Below are positions 1-8,984 of a stretch of 64,000 bases of DNA, piece by piece. Both the position numbers and the translations under genes were made by a program. The notes beneath the pieces were generated by a model, which saw only the letters and a list, made by a program, of their open reading frames with translations, was not told the origin of the DNA and did no database searches. Every line of letters begins with the position of its first letter. The first letter of the stretch is position 1. The stretch is from Prolixibacteraceae bacterium UBA1413 (GTDB lineage Bacteria; Bacteroidota; Bacteroidia; Bacteroidales; Prolixibacteraceae), in NCBI GenBank assembly GCA_002304925.1, contig DBPT01000011.1:1-64000 (forward strand), in the 5' to 3' direction.

Positions 1-2177
1 ACTTCGGCATCATAATTACGGAGTGCCTTTCCTTCAAAATCGAGGAGACTGAGTTTCAGCAATCCCTGTTTCTCAGTCAGATGATCATTGATAACCGCAA
101 CTTTTACTTCGGTTCCTTCTTTATAAGGAGATACGAGAAGGGGTTCAAATCCTTTCTTCACAAAATACTGAAGGGCTTTCCATTTCTGGTAATAATCCGT
201 CGAGCTCCAGGATGCCACCGGCCACACGTCATTAATCTGCCAATAGAGGCTGCCCATGTTATACGGCATTGCCCGGCGGTGACCCTCCAGTCCGAATTTG
301 ATCCCTTCGGCCTGTAAAACATGATTCACATACAGGAACGATTCGAAATCCTTCGGCTGGTCGTATTCTTTGAGCAGATAGTATTCAATGGTTTCGTTTC
401 CGATCGAGGAGCGCTGATGCGATTTCATCACCTCGGAATAGATATCATAATCTTCGGGCAGGGCATATTTGCGGACCGTTGACATTTCGGGGAAGGATTG
501 GAAGCCGTATTCGCTCATGAATCGAGCCATGTGGGTGGCATAGTTCTCAAAGGGTTCCTTGCCCCACCAGACGCCCCAGTAATGTTCATCCCCGTTCACC
601 AGGTCAGGAACAATTCCCGTTCCCGAAGAGGGGCTCGATGACCAGTAACTCCTCGACGGATCCAGTTCGCTGACCACGCGCGGCAGGACATCATGAAAAA
701 TATCGGCATAGGCTTTCCAGATCTTATCCGCATTTTCCTGGTTTTTGGCTTCTTCAGCCTTTTTCCAACCCCAGTTGTGCCAGGCGATGAGAATCTCATT
801 GTTCCCGCACCACAAACCTATGCTGGGATGGGTACGCAACCTTTTCACGTTGTCAATGGCCTCCCGCCGCACATTCTCCAGGAAAAGGGAATCACCCGGA
901 AACATGGCGCAGGCAAACATGAAATCCTGCCATACCAGAATGCCCGCCTCATCGCACAGGTCATAAAAGAGATCCTCTTCGTAGACACCCCCGCCCCATA
1001 TCCGGAACATATTCATGTTCGACACCTTCGCCGTACGGACCACCTTGCGGTAATTCTCCTCTGTTACCCTCGGCAGGAACATGTCGTTGGGAATGTAATT
1101 GACACCCTTCATGAAAACCGGAACACCATTCAGTTTAAAATAAAAGGTGGTCCCCTTGTCATCCTTTTCCCTGACCAGTTCCAGGGTACGGATCCCTATC
1201 CTTTTGCTTTCCTCCGATACGATGCCGTTAACCTTCAGTGTTCCCGTGAGGTTATACAAATAAGGTTCTCCCAATCCGTTGGTCCACCAGAGCCGCGGAT
1301 TGACGATCTCAAAGCCGACGGAGTAACTGTTAATTCCTGCCATCAGGTTTACCTGGGCCGAAGCCAGCAGGTTGCCGTCGTTTTCGACACGCACTTCCGC
1401 AAGGCCATCTTCCTCCGCTTCAATTTCAAAGAGAGCGTTGAAAGAGGCTTTGTCAGCACCCACGCTGAGCTGTTCAAAGTGAAGGTCTGTAATGCGGGCA
1501 TCCTTCCACGCTTTCAGCAGCACAGGACGCCATATACCGCTGGTGACCAGCCTGGGCCCCCAGTCCCAGCCAAAATGATATCCGGCCTTGCGGGTAAAGA
1601 CACTTACCATTTTGCCCCCTTCCACCTGGCCGATCTCCGCCAGGTCATTGCCCGACACCGGAATCACATAGGGATAGGCATCGTATTTTTTTATCCCTTC
1701 GGTAATGGGAGAACGGAAAAGAATGAAAAGCTCATTCTCTCCTTCCTTCAATACGGCTTTCACATCAGCCGTCCATTCCCGGAACATGTTGTCAGCTTTT
1801 AAAACTTCATAGCCGTTGACCTTCACTTCGGCATACGTATCCAGTCCCCGGAAATGAAGAACCACCCTGTCCATGGCCAGCAATTCCGGAGCAACATCAA
1901 AGTAGGTGCGGTATTCCCAGTCCACCTTGTCAACCCATTGCACCTGGTGCTCATTCAGACGAAAGTAAGGATCTTCGATTTTCCCATTGGCCATCAGGTC
2001 GGTATGCACAGTGCCGGGAACGGTCGCCGGAAGCCATTCCGTCTCCCCCGCCTGGCGGAATTCCCAGCCATCGGTGATTAAAAATTCACTCATCACTTCT
2101 TGTTTGCCTGTCTTACAGCCCGGCATCAATGCCAGCAATACAGCGGTTAAAAAAATGAAAACGTTCTCTTTTCTCAT
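1..2177 (-). CDS. GH2 beta-mannosidase-like lipoprotein (3' end outside window)
   Basis: Likely hydrolyses terminal beta-mannosides at the outer membrane or in the periplasm. The frame is open from the ATG at 2177 to the left edge, giving about 725 residues; the C-terminus is missing. It starts with a lipoprotein signal (lipobox LMPGC, Cys21). A jelly-roll sugar-binding domain and an immunoglobulin-like domain follow, then a TIM barrel with the GH2 motifs IWGGGVYEEDLFYD, GLWCGNNE (acid/base Glu461) and FMSEYGFQSFP (nucleophile Glu556). The GNNE and SEYGFQS forms point to beta-mannosidase rather than beta-galactosidase. A -7 box lies 18 bases upstream of the start codon. Family assignment is firm; the exact substrate is inferred. 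Confidence 0.9.
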   Translation of the reverse strand, partial: MRKENVFIFLTAVLLALMPGCKTGKQEVMSEFLITDGWEFRQAGETEWLPATVPGTVHTDLMANGKIEDPYFRLNEHQVQWVDKVDWEYRTYFDVAPELLAMDRVVLHFRGLDTYAEVKVNGYEVLKADNMFREWTADVKAVLKEGENELFILFRSPITEGIKKYDAYPYVIPVSGNDLAEIGQVEGGKMVSVFTRKAGYHFGWDWGPRLVTSGIWRPVLLKAWKDARITDLHFEQLSVGADKASFNALFEIEAEEDGLAEVRVENDGNLLASAQVNLMAGINSYSVGFEIVNPRLWWTNGLGEPYLYNLTGTLKVNGIVSEESKRIGIRTLELVREKDDKGTTFYFKLNGVPVFMKGVNYIPNDMFLPRVTEENYRKVVRTAKVSNMNMFRIWGGGVYEEDLFYDLCDEAGILVWQDFMFACAMFPGDSLFLENVRREAIDNVKRLRTHPSIGLWCGNNEILIAWHNWGWKKAEEAKNQENADKIWKAYADIFHDVLPRVVSELDPSRSYWSSSPSSGTGIVPDLVNGDEHYWGVWWGKEPFENYATHMARFMSEYGFQSFPEMSTVRKYALPEDYDIYSEVMKSHQRSSIGNETIEYYLLKEYDQPKDFESFLYVNHVLQAEGIKFGLEGHRRAMPYNMGSLYWQINDVWPVASWSSTDYYQKWKALQYFVKKGFEPLLVSPYKEGTEVKVAVINDHLTEKQGLLKLSLLDFEGKALRNYDAE

Positions 2178-2194
2178 CACAAACAGATTTTCTC

Positions 2195-2202
2195 CAAATA
2201 TA
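2195..2202 (-). promoter_or_regulatory. Bacteroidota -7 box for the GH2 gene
   Basis: Read on the minus strand this is TATATTTG, an exact match to TAnnTTTG, ending 17 bases before the ATG at 2177. It touches the end of the pgk terminator hairpin. No clear -33 TTTG was found, so the call rests on the -7 box and its position. Confidence 0.55.
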
Positions 2203-2235
2203 AAGAGGTTGTCCCGGATTTGGAACAACCTCTTT
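2202..2235 (-). terminator. Hairpin terminator after pgk
   Basis: A perfect 11-bp inverted repeat (AAAGAGGTTGT at 2202-2212, ACAACCTCTTT at 2225-2235) with a 12-base loop lies 122 bases downstream of the pgk stop on the minus strand. The U-rich tail is short, so termination may be incomplete and some pgk transcripts could read into the GH2 gene. Confidence 0.55.
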
Positions 2236-2356
2236 AACAAGATACGCCGGAAGTTTAATTTTCTTCAGCGTGGTAATTTTAAATTAAGTTGTTATGGCTG
2301 ATGAAATTTATCAACTGATGAAACGTCATTTTCAGGATATGGTTCGGAAAAAGGAG

Positions 2357-3550
2357 TTAGTTTCCCCTAACGGCAGCTACGCCGGGAAGTTCCCGCCCCT
2401 CGAGGTATTCCAGGAGCGCACCGCCGGCGGTGGAGATGTAAGAAACCCCTTCGGAAAAACCGAACTGGTTGACACAAGCCACGGAATCTCCGCCACCCAC
2501 CAGGGAAAAACCTCCTTTGGAGGTGGCATCGACAATGGCCTGGCCAACGGCTATGGATCCGGCGGCAAATTTTTCCATCTCAAAGACACCTACGGGGCCG
2601 TTCCACAAAATAGTGCCTGATTTTCCGATGACCTCCCTGAAATAGGCAATGGATTCAGGGCCGGCATCCAGTCCCATCCATCCTTCGGGAATTTCACCGG
2701 CTTTGCACACCATTGTATTGGCATCGTTCGAAAAAGCATCCGCAGCCACCACATCGGAGGCCATGATGATGTTAACCCCCTTTTCTTTCGCAGTCTGCTC
2801 AATACGCAGGGCGGTTTCAAGGAATTCGTCCTCGCACAGGGAATTGCCGATCTTGCCACCTCTGGCTTTTACAAAGGTGAAAGTCATCCCCCCTCCCAAT
2901 ATCAAGTTATCCACTTTCCCAAGCAGATTCTCGATGATGGTGATCTTTGTGGAGACTTTGGCGCCGCCCATGATGGCTGTCAGAGGTCTTTGGGGGCTTT
3001 TCAGCACCTTGTCGAGACTTTCCAGTTCACTCTCTATCAGATACCCGAACATCTTGTCTTCGGGGAAGAACTGCGCCATGACAGCTGTGGAGGCATGCGC
3101 CCTATGGGCGGTCCCAAAAGCGTCATTGATCCAGCAATCCCCGTTGTCAGCCAACTGACGCGCAAATTCGACATCACCCTTCTCTTCTCCCTTATGAAAA
3201 CGGAGATTTTCCAGAAGAAGCACTTCCCCGGGTTTCAGGGCAAGGCACATCTCTTTTACCTCTTCGCCGATACAGTCAGGGGCCAGCTTGACTTCAACCC
3301 CTACCAAAGCACTCAGATGCCCCACAAGATGACGCATCGAAAACTTATCCTCCGGCCCGGCCTTCGGCCGTCCGAAATGCGACATGATCACCGGCGATCC
3401 ACCCCCTGTCATGACCTTCCTGATCGTAGGCAACGCTGCACGAATACGCGTATCATCCGTAATTACAAAATTTTCATCCAGGGGAACATTGAAATCTACC
3501 CTGATCAACGCTTTTTTCCCTGTAAAATCGTAAGAATGTATTGTTTGCAT
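2357..3550 (-). CDS. pgk: Phosphoglycerate kinase
   Basis: Transfers phosphate from 1,3-bisphosphoglycerate to ADP in glycolysis, in the cytoplasm. The 397-residue product has the usual family length. Typical motifs are [10 protein letters not shown] near residue 18, SHFGRPKG-like [11 protein letters not shown] near residue 55, [15 protein letters not shown] near 110, [10 protein letters not shown] near 195 and the C-terminal nucleotide loop [13 protein letters not shown] near 350. The ATG at 3550 gives the standard N-terminus. It is divergent from the delta' gene, with a TAccTTTG -7 box 30 bases upstream. Nothing unusual was seen. Confidence 0.97.
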   Translation of the reverse strand: MQTIHSYDFTGKKALIRVDFNVPLDENFVITDDTRIRAALPTIRKVMTGGGSPVIMSHFGRPKAGPEDKFSMRHLVGHLSALVGVEVKLAPDCIGEEVKEMCLALKPGEVLLLENLRFHKGEEKGDVEFARQLADNGDCWINDAFGTAHRAHASTAVMAQFFPEDKMFGYLIESELESLDKVLKSPQRPLTAIMGGAKVSTKITIIENLLGKVDNLILGGGMTFTFVKARGGKIGNSLCEDEFLETALRIEQTAKEKGVNIIMASDVVAADAFSNDANTMVCKAGEIPEGWMGLDAGPESIAYFREVIGKSGTILWNGPVGVFEMEKFAAGSIAVGQAIVDATSKGGFSLVGGGDSVACVNQFGFSEGVSYISTAGGALLEYLEGRELPGVAAVRGN

Positions 3551-3579
3551 AAAACCTGATATTTAGATAATTTTCTGAT

Positions 3580-3587
3580 CAAAGGTA
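3580..3587 (-). promoter_or_regulatory. Bacteroidota -7 box for pgk
   Basis: On the minus strand this reads TACCTTTG, an exact TAnnTTTG match, 30 bases before the pgk ATG. A start site near 3573 would give a leader of about 23 bases. Confidence 0.55.
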
Positions 3588-3676
3588 ATCAAAAACATAT
3601 GATTCAGAAGTTTCTGCACCCGAAGCTTTTCAGTATTTAATGATCAAATAACCTATCAATATTCAGAGGAAACTGC

Positions 3677-3684
3677 TATTTTTG
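3677..3684 (+). promoter_or_regulatory. Bacteroidota -7 box for the delta' gene
   Basis: TATTTTTG matches TAnnTTTG exactly. Its last three bases are a TTG that is in frame with the downstream gene, so a start there would begin translation inside the promoter. This supports the ATG at 3736, leaving a leader of about 45 bases. Confidence 0.6.
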
Positions 3685-3735
3685 AGCGTCGCGGAATTTC
3701 CGGATTTTCCGGAAGCCTCCCAATCTTATAAGCAG

Positions 3736-4860
3736 ATGTTTTTCAGGGATATTGTCGGACAGGGGAAAATCAAGGAACGGCTGGTCAGATCGGTTTCCGA
3801 AGAGCGGATCAGCCATGCACAGCTTTTTTCAGGGCCTGAAGGCACCGGTAAACTGGGGCTCGCCATTGCCTATGCCCAGTACATCTCCTGCCAAAACCGG
3901 GATGGGAATGAGAGTTGCGGAGTTTGCCCCTCGTGCCGGAAGTACGGAAAACTCCAGCATCCCGACCTCCATTTTGTCTTCCCGGTTTTCAGTACAAAAA
4001 ACGTGCAGAAACCCTTTTCCGATGACTTCATCTCCCAGTGGAGGGATATTGTCCTGCAATCGCCCTATTTCACGCTGAACCAATGGATGGATGCCATTGA
4101 AGCGGATAATGCCCAGGGAATCATTTACACCCATGAAAGCGAATCGATCCTACGGAAACTGAATATCAAATCCTTCGAGGCTGAATTCAAGGTCATGATT
4201 ATCTGGCTCCCTGAAAAAATGCATTCTGCCTGCGCCAACAAACTCCTGAAAATGATCGAGGAGCCGCCTGCAAAAACCCTCTTCCTGCTGGTTACCGAAG
4301 ATGAAGAGTCAATCCTTCCCACCATCCTTTCGCGCACCCAGATCATCAGGGTACCGGGAATCAGCGATCAGGACCTGCAAAATGAGCTTCTCAGACAGGA
4401 ACGCTTCGATGCAGAGACCATTGCCGAAATGGTACACCGTGCAGGCGGAAGTTATCTCAAAGCCCTTGATTATGCCAACCCCGGAGAAGATAAACGCTTC
4501 TTCTTCGAGACCTTTCAAAAAATCATGCGGTTCTCATACGCTGCCCGTATCATTGAACTGCTGAACCTGGCTGAGGAACTCGCCGACCTGGGCCGGGAAC
4601 GCCAGAAAGAATTCTTCCTCTACGCCCTTCAGTTGGTCAGGGAGTATTTTATGATGAATTTCGGCAAACCAGCCCTGAACTACCTGAACCGCGAAGAACG
4701 CAATTTCGGGATCAAGTTTTCCCCCTTCATCAACGAAAGAAATGTCATTCCCCTGAAACAGGTTTTCGAAGAGGGATACAAGCACATCGCCATGAACGGA
4801 AATGACAAAATCATTTTCACAGATTCCCTGCTGAAAGTGGTCAGGCTAATCAGAAAGTAA
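3736..4860 (+). CDS. holB: DNA polymerase III delta'-like clamp-loader subunit
   Basis: A subunit of the cytoplasmic clamp loader that puts the sliding clamp on DNA. The 374-residue product starts MFFRDIVGQGKIKE, the usual opening of Bacteroidota delta'. An AAA+ domain fills residues 1-210, with a zinc module of four cysteines (Cys52, 61, 64, 67; CGVCPSC). The P-loop GPEGTGKL has Leu where Ser or Thr would bind magnesium, which suits the delta' subunit, not known for ATPase activity. LLKMIEEPPAKTLFLLVTE is the typical region near residue 180. An in-frame TTG at 3682 was rejected because it overlaps a promoter box. The ricT and gldH genes follow, an order I recall from other Bacteroidota. Confidence 0.9.
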   Translation: MFFRDIVGQGKIKERLVRSVSEERISHAQLFSGPEGTGKLGLAIAYAQYISCQNRDGNESCGVCPSCRKYGKLQHPDLHFVFPVFSTKNVQKPFSDDFISQWRDIVLQSPYFTLNQWMDAIEADNAQGIIYTHESESILRKLNIKSFEAEFKVMIIWLPEKMHSACANKLLKMIEEPPAKTLFLLVTEDEESILPTILSRTQIIRVPGISDQDLQNELLRQERFDAETIAEMVHRAGGSYLKALDYANPGEDKRFFFETFQKIMRFSYAARIIELLNLAEELADLGRERQKEFFLYALQLVREYFMMNFGKPALNYLNREERNFGIKFSPFINERNVIPLKQVFEEGYKHIAMNGNDKIIFTDSLLKVVRLIRK

Positions 4861-4959
4861 TCCCCCGGAACGTTTTTTTCTTCGGGGTGACCCTTTGAAA
4901 GGCCCCCGGAATGTCAGGTTGTTTTGAGGCAAAACTGTTTACTGACATCAGTTTATTAT

Positions 4960-4967
4960 TAATTTTG
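4960..4967 (+). promoter_or_regulatory. Bacteroidota -7 box for ricT-gldH-trmB
   Basis: TAATTTTG is an exact TAnnTTTG match, 60 bases before the ricT ATG. A near-consensus TTTA at 4938-4941 lies 18 bases upstream in the -33 region. It could drive ricT, gldH and trmB, which are tightly packed. Confidence 0.5.
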
Positions 4968-5026
4968 TACCGGCGCAGGGAGCAGAAAACCCCTTTGCGA
5001 ATGGCTGTGCCTGTAAAAAGGAAACT

Positions 5027-6154
5027 ATGAAGAATATAGAATGCATAGATAGAGGTGTATGTAAGAATAAAGCCCGGGTCTGTTCGAAACTGGGGATAAC
5101 CGACTGGCTTCATGATGTTCCCAATGTTCTGAACCCGTGTCAGATTATTGAGGTCAGGTTCAAGAACACACGCAGGGACTACTTCAGGAATGTCAACGAT
5201 CTCAAGCTCATTCCGGGAGATCTGGTGGCTGTGGAAGCCAATCCGGGGCATGACATCGGTGTGGTATCGCTCACGGGCGATCTTGTCTTCGAACAGATGA
5301 AGAAACACAAAGTATCTTTCATCAACGGGGATTTCCGCAAAATATACCGCCTGGCGAAACCTGCCGATATCGACAAATGGAGGGAGGCTATCCTGCAGGA
5401 ACATACCACGATGATTAAATCACGCCAAATAGCGGCTGACCTGAAACTGAACATGAAAATCGGGGACGTCGAATACCAGGGCGACAAGACCAAGGCTATA
5501 TTTTACTATATCGCCGATGAGCGTGTGGATTTCCGCCAGCTCATCAGGATCCTTGCTGACCAGTTTCATATCCGCGTCGAGATGAAACAGATCGGTGCCC
5601 GGCAAGAAGCAGGCCGCATCGGCGGAATCGGGCCTTGCGGGCGGGAACTCTGCTGCTCTACATGGATCAGTAGTTTTATCTCCGTCACTACCAATTCGGC
5701 ACGGTACCAGGACTTATCCATGAATCCCCAGAAACTTGCCGGACAATGCGGAAAACTAAAATGCTGCCTGAATTTCGAAGTGGACACCTACCTCGATGCC
5801 CAGCGTGAATTTCCGCCTACCAACATACCCCTGGAAACGGAAAAAGGCAGGTTTATTTTTCAAAAAGCCGATATTCTCGGGGGGATTTACTGGTATTCCC
5901 AACAAAACAGCGAAACAGCCACCAGCCTGATCCCCATTCCGGTAAGCAAGGTGAAGGAAATCCTCAGACTCAACAATGCCGGGAAACGGGCCGATAAAAC
6001 TTCGGTCGAAATAACAGCCCCGTCACACGATGCAAAGGAAACCTTCCAGAACATGGCAGGTCAGGGAAGCATTAACCGGTTCGATAAATCGAATTCCATG
6101 CGCAGAAGGAAAAAAAATCCCAAAAAAACGAACTTCAGGAGGGGTCCCCGATGA
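5027..6154 (+). CDS. ricT: PSP1-domain protein, RicT/YaaT family
   Basis: The PSP1 family includes B. subtilis RicT (YaaT), part of an iron-sulfur-containing complex that works with RNase Y in RNA processing; the role in Bacteroidota is not settled. The 375-residue product carries the cysteine clusters GPCGRELCCS (Cys204, 209, 210) and GQCGKLKCCLNF (Cys241, 246, 247), plus N-terminal cysteines at 6, 12 and 19. PSP1 covers about residues 65-285. The tail after 330 is basic and low-complexity (MRRRKKNPKKTNFRRGP). Its stop overlaps the gldH start by four bases (ATGA), suggesting translational coupling. An ATG start 60 bases after the -7 box fits. Confidence 0.88.
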   Translation: MKNIECIDRGVCKNKARVCSKLGITDWLHDVPNVLNPCQIIEVRFKNTRRDYFRNVNDLKLIPGDLVAVEANPGHDIGVVSLTGDLVFEQMKKHKVSFINGDFRKIYRLAKPADIDKWREAILQEHTTMIKSRQIAADLKLNMKIGDVEYQGDKTKAIFYYIADERVDFRQLIRILADQFHIRVEMKQIGARQEAGRIGGIGPCGRELCCSTWISSFISVTTNSARYQDLSMNPQKLAGQCGKLKCCLNFEVDTYLDAQREFPPTNIPLETEKGRFIFQKADILGGIYWYSQQNSETATSLIPIPVSKVKEILRLNNAGKRADKTSVEITAPSHDAKETFQNMAGQGSINRFDKSNSMRRRKKNPKKTNFRRGPR

Positions 6155-6624
6155 AAACCGGTCCGGCGCTTTTCCTGATGTGGTTTATGATGGCCGTAGT
6201 ATTCCTGTCCTGCGATCCCCGAAGGGTCATCGACGATTACCATACCATCCCCGGAAATAGTTGGGCTGCTGATTCAGCGCAAACTTTCTCCTTCAGCATT
6301 GCCCGAACGAACCAGAACAACAACATCTATTTCAATGTCAGGAACGACCGCTCTTATCCGTTCAGCAACCTGTGGCTTTTCGTAACCATCGTTCCCCCAT
6401 CAGGGAAGGCAATCGTTGATACGGTGCAGGTAACCCTGGCCACACCGGCAGGGAAATGGCTGGGAAGAGGAATCAGCGGGACTTATGACAACCAGTTTAT
6501 TTACAGGCGGAATGTTTATTTCCCCGAATCAGGCGTTTACGCCATCCACATAAAACACGGCATGCGCCCGGCAGATCTGAAAGGAATCACCGATATCGGG
6601 ATCAGAATCGAAAAAGTCAATTAA
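6151..6624 (+). CDS. gldH: Gliding-motility/T9SS lipoprotein GldH
   Basis: GldH is an outer-membrane lipoprotein needed for gliding and linked to the type IX secretion machinery in Flavobacterium. This 157-residue protein has a lipobox at VFLSC (Cys21). The family pattern follows: a tryptophan-rich start (NSWAADSAQTFSF), IYFNVRNDRSYPFSNLWLFV near residue 70, then ATPAGKWLGRGISGTYDNQF. It is encoded directly after ricT with a four-base overlap, and T9SS genes porW and porX lie further along the same strand. I recognise it from this pattern and context; the sequence is short, so similarity alone is modest. Confidence 0.85.
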   Translation: MKTGPALFLMWFMMAVVFLSCDPRRVIDDYHTIPGNSWAADSAQTFSFSIARTNQNNNIYFNVRNDRSYPFSNLWLFVTIVPPSGKAIVDTVQVTLATPAGKWLGRGISGTYDNQFIYRRNVYFPESGVYAIHIKHGMRPADLKGITDIGIRIEKVN

Positions 6625-6634
6625 CGTATCCGGC

Positions 6635-7375
6635 GTGGGAAAGAATAAACTAGCCAAATTTGCCGAAATGGCACATTTCAGAAATGTCTTCCAGCCTTCG
6701 TTCGAGGAAATGACAGAGGAGGGTTTTCCGTTAAAAGGAATGTGGAAGGATCGTTTTTTCCTGAATGACCATCCCATCGTGGCAGAATTCGGGTGCGGCA
6801 AGGGAGAATATGCGGTGACCCTGGCGGAAAGGTTCCCCATGAAGAATTTCATCGGCGTTGACATCAAGGGAGCCAGAATGTATACCGGGGCACGGCAGGC
6901 ACTGGTCAACAACCTGCACAACGTGGCTTTTGTCAGAACCAAAATCGAAAATTGCGTTCATCTTTTCTCTCCCGGGGAAATCAGCGAAATCTGGCTGACC
7001 TTCCCCGATCCGCAGATGAAAAACAGCAGGAAAAGACTCACATCCACCCGGTTTCTGGACATTTACTCCTCCTTTCTGCAACCTGGCGGGATCATCCACC
7101 TGAAAACCGATTCCGCATTTCTCTTCGCATACACTTCCCGTCTGGTCCAACTGAACCATTTCAGCGTCTTGGCGCAAACCAGTGATCTGTATGCATCGGA
7201 AATACCCGATGAAACATTGTCGATCAGGACATTTTACGAAAAACAGTGGCTCGAACGGGGAATTCCCATCAAATACCTGGCTTTTGCACCCGGGTGTTGG
7301 GTTCCCCTGATCGAACCCGGGGAGGAGTTTGAAAAGGACCCCTATCGCAGTTTTGGCCGGAGTGCCCGTAACTAA
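6635..7375 (+). CDS. trmB: tRNA (guanine-N7)-methyltransferase
   Basis: Makes 7-methylguanosine at position 46 of tRNA using S-adenosylmethionine. The 246-residue product has the SAM-binding loop AEFGCGKGEYA near residue 50, the acidic IGVDIKGARM near 73, and the TrmB hallmark LTFPDPQMKNSRKRL near 125. Translation probably starts at the GTG at 6635, ten bases after the gldH stop, so the gene looks co-transcribed with ricT and gldH. The C-terminal TrmB segment (SIRTFYEKQWLERGIPIKYL) is intact. Confidence 0.95.
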   Translation: MGKNKLAKFAEMAHFRNVFQPSFEEMTEEGFPLKGMWKDRFFLNDHPIVAEFGCGKGEYAVTLAERFPMKNFIGVDIKGARMYTGARQALVNNLHNVAFVRTKIENCVHLFSPGEISEIWLTFPDPQMKNSRKRLTSTRFLDIYSSFLQPGGIIHLKTDSAFLFAYTSRLVQLNHFSVLAQTSDLYASEIPDETLSIRTFYEKQWLERGIPIKYLAFAPGCWVPLIEPGEEFEKDPYRSFGRSARN

Positions 7376-7383
7376 ACTGAACA

Positions 7384-7728
7384 ATGAACGACCTGTACGC
7401 TGACATATATGAGATTGTGAAAAAGATTCCGGCAGGAAGGGTCACCTCTTACGGGGCCATCGCTTCCTGTATCGGATCCCGAGGCAGCGCCCGGCTGGTG
7501 GGATGGGCCATGAATGCATCCCGCCACCTTCCCTTTTTCATTCCTGCACACAGGGTGGTTAACAGAAACGGTATGCTTACCGGAAAACATCATTTCGCCA
7601 CACCGGAAACCATGCGGGAATTGCTTGAAAACGAAGGCTTAACCGTCATCAATGACCAGATCGTCAATTTCAGCGAAGTTTTCTGGAATCCTTTGAAAGA
7701 ACCGGGAATTGAGAAGAAAGAATTTTAA
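7384..7728 (+). CDS. Alkyltransferase-like protein (MGMT-family, no active-site Cys)
   Basis: At 114 residues it covers only the DNA-binding C-terminal domain of O6-alkylguanine-DNA alkyltransferases. The helix-turn-helix part is present (IPAGRVTSYGAIASCIG), with the arginine-finger region SARLVGWAM. The active-site PCHRV motif is replaced by IPAHRVV, so the alkyl-accepting cysteine is Ala. This places it with the alkyltransferase-like (ATL) proteins, which bind alkylated bases and recruit nucleotide excision repair. It sits eight bases after trmB and 29 bases before mrp. Confidence 0.88.
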   Translation: MNDLYADIYEIVKKIPAGRVTSYGAIASCIGSRGSARLVGWAMNASRHLPFFIPAHRVVNRNGMLTGKHHFATPETMRELLENEGLTVINDQIVNFSEVFWNPLKEPGIEKKEF

Positions 7729-7757
7729 ACGACAACAATTAGAACTTACAGAATATT

Positions 7758-8873
7758 ATGAATGAGATTCCAAGGAAAATGATCGTACCCAAAAATGTCA
7801 CCGATGCATTAAGGTCCGTTAAATATCCAGGCAGCAACGAGGATGTCGTAACGCTGAACATGGTTCAGGAAATCAGGATCGCCGGCCAACGTATCAACTT
7901 CACGCTGGTATTCCAGCGTTCCGATGATCCGGCCATTTCCGCGCTGGTCGCCTCATGTGAGGAGGCAATTACCCGTTATCTGGGGGGAGAGGCAGAAATC
8001 AAGGGCAACATTGCCGTGAAATACATCCACGACATGGAAAGGCCGTTGCTTCCCGGTGTGAAAAACATCCTCGCCGTAGCTTCCGGAAAGGGAGGAGTGG
8101 GTAAATCGACCGTTGCCGTCAACCTGGCGGTGGCCCTTGCCAATACCGGAGCTTCGGTGGGACTGGTCGATGCCGATATTTTCGGCCCTTCCATCCCTAA
8201 AATGTTTGGCACCGAAGATGTGAGGCCGCAGGCCAGAAAAGAAGGGAGCCGCGACTTGATCGTTCCGGTGGAGAAATTCGGCGTGAAATTTCTCTCCATC
8301 GGCTTTTTCGTGGCCCCCGAAAGTGCTTTGATCTGGCGGGGACCCATGGCTTCCAACGCCCTGAAGCAGCTGATCGCCGACGGTGACTGGGGAGCGTTGG
8401 ATTACCTGCTGATAGACCTTCCTCCGGGAACTTCCGACATTCACCTCACCCTGGTGCAGACTATCCCGGTTACCGGGGTTATCATTGTTACCACACCGCA
8501 GGATGTGGCCCTTGCCGACGCCCTGAAGGGGGTCAACATGTTCCAGAGCAAATCAATTGACGTGCCCGTCCTGGGAATTGTCGAAAACATGTCGTGGTTC
8601 ACCCCTGCGGAACTCCCCGGAAACAAATACTACATCTTTGGGAAAGAAGGGGGGAAAAGACTCGCCGACAACCTGGGGCTGGTATTGCTGGGGCAAATTC
8701 CACTGGTCCAGAGCATCAGGGAAGGCGGAGATGAAGGAACTCCAGCAGCGGCACGGCCCGATACCGTCACCGGTGCCGCCTTTATGGAACTCGCCGGAAA
8801 GATCATCGGGGAAACCAATCTCAGGAACGAAACCCGAGAAGCTACCAAAAAAGTGATCATAACCCGGAAATAA
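7758..8873 (+). CDS. mrp: Mrp/ApbC-type P-loop ATPase
   Basis: Mrp/ApbC/NBP35 ATPases are scaffold or carrier proteins for iron-sulfur clusters in the cytoplasm. This 371-residue protein has an N-terminal MIP18/DUF59-like domain (about 10-90) and a ParA-like ATPase domain with the deviant Walker A GKGGVGKST (110-118), VDADIFGPSIPKMFG and LLIDLPPGTSD. The C-terminal CxxC that usually bridges the cluster is absent: VENMSWFTPAELPGNKYYIFG occupies that place, and Cys67 is the only cysteine in the protein. From memory, this form is usual in Bacteroidota. Cluster carriage by the standard mechanism is therefore unlikely. Confidence 0.92.
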   Translation: MNEIPRKMIVPKNVTDALRSVKYPGSNEDVVTLNMVQEIRIAGQRINFTLVFQRSDDPAISALVASCEEAITRYLGGEAEIKGNIAVKYIHDMERPLLPGVKNILAVASGKGGVGKSTVAVNLAVALANTGASVGLVDADIFGPSIPKMFGTEDVRPQARKEGSRDLIVPVEKFGVKFLSIGFFVAPESALIWRGPMASNALKQLIADGDWGALDYLLIDLPPGTSDIHLTLVQTIPVTGVIIVTTPQDVALADALKGVNMFQSKSIDVPVLGIVENMSWFTPAELPGNKYYIFGKEGGKRLADNLGLVLLGQIPLVQSIREGGDEGTPAAARPDTVTGAAFMELAGKIIGETNLRNETREATKKVIITRK

Positions 8874-8984
8874 CACCGGCTTTTTTGTAATATTGCAACG
8901 TCGGCGAGGGAAGGAATTTCCTTTCTGCGCATGCAATATTTCCTGAACAGGAGAGTTTAATGTACAGGAAAATCAAGGTACTGT

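Noticed and set aside
693..1802. Long plus-strand reading frame of 369 codons
   Set aside because: It lies antisense to the GH2 gene, whose frame shows catalytic motifs; this one shows none.
3682..3735. Extended N-terminus of the delta' subunit from a TTG
   Set aside because: The TTG is the end of a TATTTTTG promoter box and the extra residues are not seen in homologues.
3739..3880. Degenerate P-loop of the delta' protein as a sign of gene decay
   Set aside because: Clap-loader delta' subunits are not expected to hydrolyse ATP, so a changed P-loop is normal for the family.
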